A DNA stretch of 49,090 bases. Origin: Planctomycetota bacterium. GTDB taxonomy: Bacteria > Planctomycetota > Planctomycetia > Gemmatales > Gemmataceae. Below are positions 25,122 through 31,971 of the stretch, one piece after another. How positions within the stretch are numbered: the first letter of the stretch is position 1; every line of letters starts with the position of its first letter. Both the position numbers and the translations under genes were made by a program. Under the pieces are notes generated by a model that saw nothing but the letters and a program-made list of their open reading frames with translations, had not been told where the DNA came from and searched no databases. The DNA is taken from contig JAIOPV010000243.1 in assembly GCA_021413735.1 (NCBI GenBank), positions 1 through 49,090 on the forward strand, read 5' to 3'.

Positions 25122-25549
25122 TGCGAGTGCGACCGCAACCCCGGCGTGCGGGACTTTCGCTGATTGAAGTGCTCGTCGCAATGGCGATCTTCTTCATCGC
25201 GATCGTTGCGGTTTCGCGTCTCGTGGACATGGGAATGGATCGCGAACTCGATGCTCGCTTCAATGCGACCGGTGCCCGTCTCGCACAGGCAAAGCTCGCG
25301 GAGTTCGAGACGGGCATCACAGCCATGACCTCGACCAGCGGCGACTTCGCGGCAACCGAAAGCGAACCCGGTTGGACGTGGACGATGCAAGCCGACCCGC
25401 AAGGCACGAACCTGTATCTCGTCACGGTGACGGTGACTCGCGATCAGAAGGGGCGTCCGTTCACGCTGACGCTTGCTCAGATGATGCTCGATCCAACCGC
25501 GAAGGGCACAGCAGCAGAAGCCACCCGCCCCGATTCTTCGGGGCAGTAA
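25121..25549 (+). CDS. gspI: Minor pseudopilin GspI-like
   Basis: 142 aa. The ATG at 25121 shares one base with the gspH stop. The leader ends at Gly11, followed by LSLIEVLVAMAIFFIAIVAV with the +5 Glu. The rest (QAKLAEFETGI, GWTWTMQADP, LYLVTVTVT) resembles GspI, which commonly has a W-containing strand at this place. It likely forms the tip complex with GspJ and GspK. A long inverted repeat follows. Confidence 0.83.
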   Translation: MRVRPQPRRAGLSLIEVLVAMAIFFIAIVAVSRLVDMGMDRELDARFNATGARLAQAKLAEFETGITAMTSTSGDFAATESEPGWTWTMQADPQGTNLYLVTVTVTRDQKGRPFTLTLAQMMLDPTAKGTAAEATRPDSSGQ

Positions 25550-25569
25550 GCGATGTTGGTGAAAACTGA

Positions 25570-25757
25570 AGCCCCCTCACCCGCGACTCGAAGACTCGTC
25601 GCGACCTCTCCCCCCGAAATCGAGGGAGAGGTGGGGCAATCTGGCTTCTCTTGGAGCTTATTGGTTGGCTGGAGCTGAAGATAAGACGCGGCGCACCCAC
25701 CTCTCCCCCGATTTCGGGGGGAGAGGTCGGCGAGGCTTTGCGAGCCGGGTGAGGGGG
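25570..25757. repeat. Long inverted repeat between gspI and gspJ
   Basis: Outer arms CCCCCTCACCC (25572-25582) and GGGTGAGGGGG (25747-25757) flank inner 34-nt arms at 25602-25635 and 25696-25729 that pair with a single mismatch (CGACCTCTCCCCCCGAAATC type). It occupies most of the 270-nt gap, and no gene is seen there. The sequence type resembles dispersed repeats of planctomycete genomes from memory. Confidence 0.8.
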
Positions 25758-25819
25758 AGTTACCTTCACCAAATATCGACCAGAATCTCGTTCGGGCCGC
25801 CAGCGGTTTTAAGTACACC

Positions 25820-26788
25820 ATGAAACTGTCGCACACAAACTTGGTGAGCCGTCGAAGTGGGTTCACACTTCTCGAATTGCTGCTCGCCTCAGCGATCGCG
25901 ACGTTGATGCTCGCGGGGTTCTACATCGTCATGAACATGACGGTGATGCAGACTCAAGCCAGCCGCGATGCCGTGGATGCCGAAAGCACATCGCGAGCCG
26001 TGTTCAACAAGATCAGCCTCGATCTGTCGTCGGTTCTCGGGCCGGGCACCCCGAAGTGCGGCGGCATCCCGACGACTGGCGCCACCAGCAGCACGACGAC
26101 AACAACCGCAACCACGACAACCGCTGCAGTCGTCACTCCGTCGAGCGTTTCATTGGCGACCGACACGCAGACGGATACATCCACAGACGGCTCTTCAACC
26201 GATGGGTCACAGAGCACGGTCGTAAACATTCCGTTTCAGGCCGGAGTGATCGGCAGCACAACGCAGTTGACGATCTTCGCGAGCCGGGTGCCCACGATCC
26301 TCGGGACTCCTGGGGGGTTGAATCAGACGCAAACCGCGCAGGCATCGAGCGACCTTGTGCGGATCGACTACTGGTTCGCTGCGAGCGGGGGCTTGTGCCG
26401 ACAAGAACGCCCCTGGGTGACCGCCGACCAAACCGGGAACAACGCCGACATCGACCGAGCGAACGAGTCGATGAATCTGATCGCCGAAGAAGTGTCCAGT
26501 GTGACGTTCCGATACTTCGACGGCAGCAGTTGGGTGGACTCCTGGGACACGACATCCAGCACGATGCCGACGCCTCCGGTTGCGGTGAGCATCACGCTGA
26601 CGTTTACGCGGACGAACCCCGCTGGCGGCGACCCGCTCACCAAGACGGTTTCACAAACGATTGCCGTCCGCACCGCACCCGGCACCTATCCCATTGAGTT
26701 GGTCGATCCCGTGCTTTCTTCGGGCTCAACGCCCACTGATAGCAGCAGTAGCAGTTACAGTGGTGGCACAACCGGAGGCAGCAAATGA
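25820..26788 (+). CDS. gspJ: Minor pseudopilin GspJ-like, with Thr/Ser-rich insert
   Basis: 322 aa. The leader ends at Gly14; mature FTLLELLLASAIATLMLAG has the +5 Glu. Residues ~92-135 are almost all Thr, Ser, Ala and Asp, a low-complexity insert absent from typical ~200-aa GspJ proteins. The C-terminal half (LVRIDYWFAASGGLCRQERPW, EVSSVTFRYFDGSSWVDSWD) matches the GspJ pattern, where Arg-Tyr and W-containing strands are usual, and it ends in a Ser-rich tail. It overlaps gspK by 4 nt (ATGA), so translation is coupled. Confidence 0.85.
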   Translation: MKLSHTNLVSRRSGFTLLELLLASAIATLMLAGFYIVMNMTVMQTQASRDAVDAESTSRAVFNKISLDLSSVLGPGTPKCGGIPTTGATSSTTTTTATTTTAAVVTPSSVSLATDTQTDTSTDGSSTDGSQSTVVNIPFQAGVIGSTTQLTIFASRVPTILGTPGGLNQTQTAQASSDLVRIDYWFAASGGLCRQERPWVTADQTGNNADIDRANESMNLIAEEVSSVTFRYFDGSSWVDSWDTTSSTMPTPPVAVSITLTFTRTNPAGGDPLTKTVSQTIAVRTAPGTYPIELVDPVLSSGSTPTDSSSSSYSGGTTGGSK

Positions 26789-28392
26789 TCCTGACTCCGC
26801 CTTCTGCCTTCCGCCTTCCGCCTTCGAGAAGGCACGGCTACGTGCTCATCGCGGTTCTCGTTGTGATCGTGGTGCTGAGTCTGGCAGCGTATCGGTTCAC
26901 CGATTCGATGAGCGGTGAGCATCGGGCAGCGGTTCGCACGTCGGACCTGGCACAAGCCCGAGCGGCGGCGGTGTCTGGCGTCCACTACGCGGCGTCAATG
27001 CTGAGTGACCCGGACGCGATGGCAAACCGCCTGAACGGCGACCCCACGCTCGATAACGCCTCCGAGTTCGGGGAAGTTGTCGTTCGCGACGACCCGAACC
27101 GCAAGGCTTGCTTCCGGCTCGTTGCCGTGGCAACTACCAGTCCGGGCGTTTACGAACAGCGTTCCGCCGTGATTGACGAAGGCGCGAAGCTAAACATCAA
27201 CGCCCTCATCGCTCAGGACAAGACCGGGCAAGTGCTTTACAACGCACTGGTCAAGCTACCAATCCTCGCGAACCTCGCCGAAGGGCCAGCAATTGCAGAT
27301 GCCATCGTGGACTGGGTCGATGCCGACGACACACCGCGAACCAGCGGTGCCGAGAACTCGACTTATCTCTCGCTCGCCAACCCTTACAAGTGCAAGAACG
27401 GTCCGCTGAATTCCATCGACGAACTGTTGCTGGTGCAAGGCGTCACTCCGCAGCTTCTCTACGGCAACGACCAAAACCAGAACGGTGCTGGCGACGACAA
27501 CAACGGGCAATCGCTGTCGCGGGGTTTGGCCGATTTCGTCACGATCTACGGCCGCGAGGTGAGCGTCGATGCGAGCGGTCAACAACTGAAGGTCTACATC
27601 AACGGCGACGACGTGAACGCGATCTACACGGCGTTGCAAGGCTCCGAGATTGGTAGCGAGATTGCCGCGTACATCATGGCCGTGAAACTGTTCGGGCCGA
27701 CGGCAACCGACGCGAATGGAGTGCCGACCTCGAAGGGTGCCGCCGCCACGCCGGTCACCGTGGCATCGAGCGACCAACTGACGTCGGCCGTGGAAACGAA
27801 GCTCGCCAGCACCACGAGCAGCGGCCGTGCGATCAACTCGATCATTGATCTGGTGAATACTCGCGTCACGCTTCCGAGTACCGGTGGCAGTGGCGGCAAG
27901 GGCGGAAAGCAGCCGACACTGGTGTTCAACTCGCCGTTGAACGATCCGAACAAGCTGAAAGAACTGCTGCCGAACTTGCTCACCAAGGTGGCGACGAAGG
28001 AAGCCGTGGAGGTGATTCCGCGACTGAACGTGAACCACGCTTCGCGTGATGTGCTGCTCGGGTTGCCGGGTCTCACGGAGGCCGATGTGGATGCTCTCAT
28101 CGGCGCTCGCGAGGGCATCGTGCCGGGCACGGCGGAGTTCACCTCGGGCGCGTGGATGGTGACCCTCGGGAATCTGACGCCCCAGAAGTTCAAGGCGATC
28201 GAGAAGTACGTCACGGGTTCGTCGATGATGTATCGCGTGCAGTCGATCGGCTACCTTGCGAATGGCGGTCCGGTTGCCCGTGTGGAAGCGGTGATCGACA
28301 CGAACCTGGGGTATCCGCGAATCGTGTACTTCCGCGACCTGGGCGATCTCGATGCGCCTCGTGGCTTCCAGCCACCGGCGACTCAGAAGTAG
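26785..28392 (+). CDS. gspK: Minor pseudopilin GspK (tip)
   Basis: 535 aa. The leader is cleaved at Gly18 before YVLIAVLVVIVVLSLAA. The +5 position is Ala rather than Glu, a known trait of GspK that lets it sit at the pseudopilus tip. The alpha domain shows DEGAKLNINAL, DAIVDWVDADDTPRTSGAE and a helix-hairpin-helix-like LNVNHASRDVLLGLPGLTEADVDALI. It is longer than most GspK proteins. The leader codons are a repetitive CCTTCTGCCTTCCGCC run. The start is fixed by the 4-nt overlap with gspJ. A GCCGCTTGCGGC half-palindrome follows the stop. Confidence 0.9.
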   Translation: MILTPPSAFRLPPSRRHGYVLIAVLVVIVVLSLAAYRFTDSMSGEHRAAVRTSDLAQARAAAVSGVHYAASMLSDPDAMANRLNGDPTLDNASEFGEVVVRDDPNRKACFRLVAVATTSPGVYEQRSAVIDEGAKLNINALIAQDKTGQVLYNALVKLPILANLAEGPAIADAIVDWVDADDTPRTSGAENSTYLSLANPYKCKNGPLNSIDELLLVQGVTPQLLYGNDQNQNGAGDDNNGQSLSRGLADFVTIYGREVSVDASGQQLKVYINGDDVNAIYTALQGSEIGSEIAAYIMAVKLFGPTATDANGVPTSKGAAATPVTVASSDQLTSAVETKLASTTSSGRAINSIIDLVNTRVTLPSTGGSGGKGGKQPTLVFNSPLNDPNKLKELLPNLLTKVATKEAVEVIPRLNVNHASRDVLLGLPGLTEADVDALIGAREGIVPGTAEFTSGAWMVTLGNLTPQKFKAIEKYVTGSSMMYRVQSIGYLANGGPVARVEAVIDTNLGYPRIVYFRDLGDLDAPRGFQPPATQK

Positions 28393-28397
28393 ATTTC

Positions 28398-28414
28398 GCC
28401 GCTTGCGGCGTAGC
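28398..28414. repeat. Half copy of the GCCGCTTGCGGC repeat
   Basis: GCCGCTTGCGGCGTAGC lies 5 nt after the gspK stop. It is the left arm of the hairpin seen whole at 18508-18560, but the right arm is missing here. GCCGCTTGCGGC is still a small palindrome on its own. Confidence 0.6.
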
Positions 28415-28435
28415 ATGAAAGCATCGGAGAGTGAA

Positions 28436-29917
28436 GTGTCGAAGTTCATCGCGATAGACCTGGATGCGCAAGGGATATTCGTCGTCAGCGGGACGGCTCG
28501 GAGCGGGCACGCGAAGGTCGAACAAGCTGTCGCGTGGTCCGGAACTGAGGCTGATGGCGGCCCGCCCGCGCTCACATCGGAAACCGCGAAACGCATCGGC
28601 GAGCAACTCCGCGAGCGTCTCAAAGCAGCCGGGATGTCGCAGGCTCCGGCGATCGTCGCGGTTCCTCGTGATCGCGTCGTGCTGAAAGAGTTGCGTTATC
28701 CGCATGTGCCGCTGCCCGAAGAACCGAACGTCGTTCGATTCCAGGCGCTGAAGGAACTTTCCGACGCCCCCGAAGACGTGATCCTCGATTACGTGCCGCT
28801 GGCTGGCGACACCGCTGCTGGCGAGCGTCGCAGCATGGCCGTTGCGATCCGCAAGGATCTGTACCGTGCCATTCAGCAGATGTGCGAAGCGGCCAACATC
28901 CGCCTCGTCGCGGTCACGCCTCGCCCTTACGCCCTCGCGGCAGGTCTGAGCCGAGCATTCACGACTTCAACCGTTCCGGCACCAGAGTCGAAAGCCGACG
29001 CGGTTGCGATGCTGACCATCGCTCCGGGTGGTGGTGAATTCACGGTGACCCGCAGTGGCGAAGTCGTGTTAACACGAAGCGTCGCGGGACCTGTGCTGGC
29101 CAGCGAGGCGATGCTGCTCGGCGAAGTTCGGCGAAACCTGACGATGTACGCCGGAGCGAATCCGGGGCAACCGGTGCAGGGGCTTTATGTCGCGGAAGCC
29201 GACGGTCGATGGGCCACGCGGTTGCGGGCATCGCTCGGCATTCCAGTTCACGCACACGATCCACTCGCAGGTGAAGTTCCGTCGGTTGCCGAAGAGATTC
29301 GCGGTCGATTCGCGGGGGCTGCTGGGTTGCTCGCGGCGCGGGCCGTTGGTGATCCGCCGATCAACTTCGCCGAGCCGCGTCAGCCGAAACCCGAGGCCGA
29401 CCCCGCGAAGAAGCAGATCCTCATCGCGGTTCTCGCAGCGTTGATTTTCGTCGGCGGTGGTGCACTTGTCGGATTCTTTGCGTTGACAGGCAAGGCGTTG
29501 CCGACTGATCCGAAGACCGGCAAGCAGGAGAATCAGGCCGCGGTCGAGGTGAAACTCTCGGCCAAGAATCCGGAACCCGTGAACGAACTGCTGGCGAAGA
29601 TCGAGGCCGATTCGATTGACCCCGCTCCGAAGAATCCCAAGGATCCCAAGGGGCCGCCGAAGTTCTACGTCGGTGCGGACAAGACCACCGGTGGCGCAAG
29701 TCCGGGCGAGGCGGGCGCCCGCGATTACGTCGTATTCGCGCGTGTGAACAACCGCCCCGCTGATAAGTTCACGCGAGCGCCGGCAGGGTTCACGCAGCCA
29801 TCGCGCAAGGGATATCCGCCGGTGAAGGAAGTGGTGAAAGAGAAGGAAAAAGAGAAGGAGTCCGCGGAGACGAAAGAATCGCCGGCTCCGCGAACGAAGG
29901 ACACCAGCGGCGAGTGA
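28436..29917 (+). CDS. gspL: Type II secretion protein GspL-like (PilM/PilN-type fusion)
   Basis: 493 aa from the GTG at 28436, preferred because GGAG lies 6 nt upstream and the actin-like fold begins at SKFIAIDLDAQG; an ATG at 28415 lies within the half-repeat and has no ribosome site. Residues ~1-300 are PilM/GspL cytoplasmic-type (IVAVPRDRVVLKELRYP, VRRNLTMY). The INFAEPRQPK motif and the single membrane segment at ~327-350 resemble the start of PilN. The periplasmic ~140 residues end in a Lys/Glu-rich tail. It should couple the GspE ATPase to the inner-membrane platform. Confidence 0.85.
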   Translation: MSKFIAIDLDAQGIFVVSGTARSGHAKVEQAVAWSGTEADGGPPALTSETAKRIGEQLRERLKAAGMSQAPAIVAVPRDRVVLKELRYPHVPLPEEPNVVRFQALKELSDAPEDVILDYVPLAGDTAAGERRSMAVAIRKDLYRAIQQMCEAANIRLVAVTPRPYALAAGLSRAFTTSTVPAPESKADAVAMLTIAPGGGEFTVTRSGEVVLTRSVAGPVLASEAMLLGEVRRNLTMYAGANPGQPVQGLYVAEADGRWATRLRASLGIPVHAHDPLAGEVPSVAEEIRGRFAGAAGLLAARAVGDPPINFAEPRQPKPEADPAKKQILIAVLAALIFVGGGALVGFFALTGKALPTDPKTGKQENQAAVEVKLSAKNPEPVNELLAKIEADSIDPAPKNPKDPKGPPKFYVGADKTTGGASPGEAGARDYVVFARVNNRPADKFTRAPAGFTQPSRKGYPPVKEVVKEKEKEKESAETKESPAPRTKDTSGE

Positions 29918-29974
29918 TTTGAGGTGGGATTCGAGCGAATGGCGACCGACACCCTGAGAGAAGGTTCCGACCCG

Positions 29975-31648
29975 ATGACTTCCCGCGAACGCACCCTGGC
30001 CATCCTCCTGATCGGGCTTATCGTCCTCGGCGGCGGCAGCGTGCTCGGCTACTACTTCGTGTATTCCCCACTGCAGGACAAGTACGCAGCAGCGGAGAAG
30101 CTCCAGACGGAAGCCAACGACCTGGAAGACAAGGCGGACGCCGTCGTGGGAGCCCGTGCGAAGATCGCGGCGGTGAAGCGTCAGAGCTTGCCGCCGGACA
30201 TCAACTTGGCGAAGGCTCAGTACAAGTTGATGCTCGAACAGCTTCTCCGCACCGCGAACATCAAAGACTTCAAGATCCCTGATATGCGGATCCTCGATAG
30301 CCGCCCGCCGGGCACGCCGGAGTTGCTGCTGCCGAACCCCAACGCGCCGACAACTGCCCCCGCAGCGACGCCAGCGCCAACTCCGGCTGGCGGCACGGCT
30401 CCGGCTCCCGCTGCCACGGCTCAACCGCTGAAGAAGCCAGCGTACACTCGCCTCGAATTCAAAGTCGAAGTCACGAAGGCGGACATCTGGCAAATCGTGG
30501 ACTTCCTCAAAGCGTTCTACGAGGTCGATCTCCTCCACCAGATCACAACCCTGAGCATCGTTCGCTCGAACAAGGTGGACGCCACGCGAAGCGGTCTGAA
30601 CATGACCGCCACAATCGAGGCCATCATTCTCGACAAGGCAGAAGACCGAAAGTGGCTGCTGCCGCCGACGCCGACGAAGGCAGCGGTTCTCGCGAGTGCC
30701 GCCCGCGATTACTCGTTCATCGCCTGGAAGGATATGTTCTACGGCGTTCTGCCTTCGGCTACCCAGCAGCCGTTCGCTCTCCGTTCGTTCGACAACGTGG
30801 TCCTCAGTCGCGACGAAAAGGCTGCTGAGGTTCGAGTTCGGTTGTCCGGGGAAGGCTCGAAGGACGCGAAGGTTGTCGCCACGGCGTCGGGCTCGCTGCT
30901 GCCCGAGGGCGAGTTGAAGATTGACCCGGAAAGTCGCACGATCACGATCCCCGGAGCCGGCACCGAAGAGACCCCCGACGATGCGACCTCGACGATTTCG
31001 GTGGTGGCTACCTCTTCTGAAGGCGTGACGCAGAAGGGTTCGTTCAAGGTAACTGTCAGGCCACCGGATAAACCCCCGACGCCTCCTGGTCCGGACATCT
31101 CAGGCGCGATCAAGCTCGTGATTCTGTCGGGTCGCTCGGATGGTTTGCAGAAGGCGGTGATCTACGATGCGGCGAGTCCGTTCAAGTACGAACTGACGAC
31201 GACGGGGAAGAATGTGGAAGTGTTGAAGTACTGGCAAGCGACGGGGAAGAACTGGAAAAAGGATCTCGACTACGAACAACCGGCTGGCGTGCTGACCTTC
31301 TCGGACGAGTTCTCGCGCACGAAGCGAACGTTCAAGGTGATCGCATTCGAGGAAGACGCTGTCGTGATCTCGGAGAGCGGTCGGTCGGAATCGGCAAAGA
31401 CGGACGCACCCAAGAAGAGTTTCGGTCCGCGAACCGGTAGTAGCTCCACGAAGCAGGGACCGGCGAATCCGTTGGCGTTGGTGGCGGGGAACCTCGCAAT
31501 CGCGGCTCCGACGCCAATCCTTTACCGCTGGACGCTCGGGAAGTCGCTGCTGGAGTTGACCAAGCTCACGCCCGAAGAGTCGAAGACAATCCTGAAGCGA
31601 GTCGCCGCTGACGGCCCAATCGTGAGCGCGATCTCGTCCGGGAAGTGA
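29975..31648 (+). CDS. gspM: Enlarged GspM/PilO-like protein
   Basis: 557 aa. The ATG at 29975 has GAGAAGG 10 nt upstream; an ATG at 29939 is possible. An N-terminal membrane segment (LAILLIGLIVLGGGSVLGYYF) is followed by a coiled coil (DKYAAAEKLQTEANDLEDKADAV), a Pro/Ala/Thr linker and a ferredoxin-like domain (TRLEFKVEVTKADIWQIVDFLKAF) as in GspM/PilO. It then continues ~300 residues beyond the usual ~160-aa length, with an Ig-like section (DPESRTITIPGAG, STISVVATSSEGV). Assignment rests on position after gspL and this N-terminal layout. Confidence 0.75.
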   Translation: MTSRERTLAILLIGLIVLGGGSVLGYYFVYSPLQDKYAAAEKLQTEANDLEDKADAVVGARAKIAAVKRQSLPPDINLAKAQYKLMLEQLLRTANIKDFKIPDMRILDSRPPGTPELLLPNPNAPTTAPAATPAPTPAGGTAPAPAATAQPLKKPAYTRLEFKVEVTKADIWQIVDFLKAFYEVDLLHQITTLSIVRSNKVDATRSGLNMTATIEAIILDKAEDRKWLLPPTPTKAAVLASAARDYSFIAWKDMFYGVLPSATQQPFALRSFDNVVLSRDEKAAEVRVRLSGEGSKDAKVVATASGSLLPEGELKIDPESRTITIPGAGTEETPDDATSTISVVATSSEGVTQKGSFKVTVRPPDKPPTPPGPDISGAIKLVILSGRSDGLQKAVIYDAASPFKYELTTTGKNVEVLKYWQATGKNWKKDLDYEQPAGVLTFSDEFSRTKRTFKVIAFEEDAVVISESGRSESAKTDAPKKSFGPRTGSSSTKQGPANPLALVAGNLAIAAPTPILYRWTLGKSLLELTKLTPEESKTILKRVAADGPIVSAISSGK

Positions 31649-31670
31649 GACGCAGAGTGGATTTTCACGA

Positions 31671-31725
31671 GCCCGGAGGGTGAGCACGGGTCATGTGTGA
31701 CCCGTGCTCACCCTCCGGGCTTTTT
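31671..31725 (+). terminator. Strong intrinsic terminator after the gsp cluster
   Basis: GCCCGGAGGGTGAGCACGGG plus TCA (31671-31693) pairs perfectly over 23 bp with 31698-31720, with a TGTG loop, followed by TTTTT (31721-31725). It lies 22 nt after the gspM stop and closes the secretion operon. Confidence 0.8.
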
Positions 31726-31889
31726 GGTCAATGCGGGCTAAAAGCACTTCAAACGGCTCCCTTCTCCGACACTCAAACTGCGTAAACTGGGACAACACAG
31801 TCGCACCAATCAAACCGATCACCGAGCGTTTTCTCGCGTCCAAACCGACTGACACCAGGACTTCCGTCGTAACGACTGCGTAAATGCGG

Positions 31890-31919
31890 TTGACGGGGTA
31901 AGATGAAACCCCGCACAAT
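31890..31919 (+). promoter_or_regulatory. Possible sigma-70-type promoter
   Basis: TTGACG (31890-31895) and CACAAT (31914-31919) are 18 nt apart, ~50 nt upstream of the protease gene at 31972. The -10 match is only moderate. The 31726-31889 stretch holds nothing recognisable. Confidence 0.3.
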
Positions 31920-31971
31920 GGATCGGATACGGTTGGCCGCCATGCTCGGCACGGAGAAAGGTACCCTCGAT

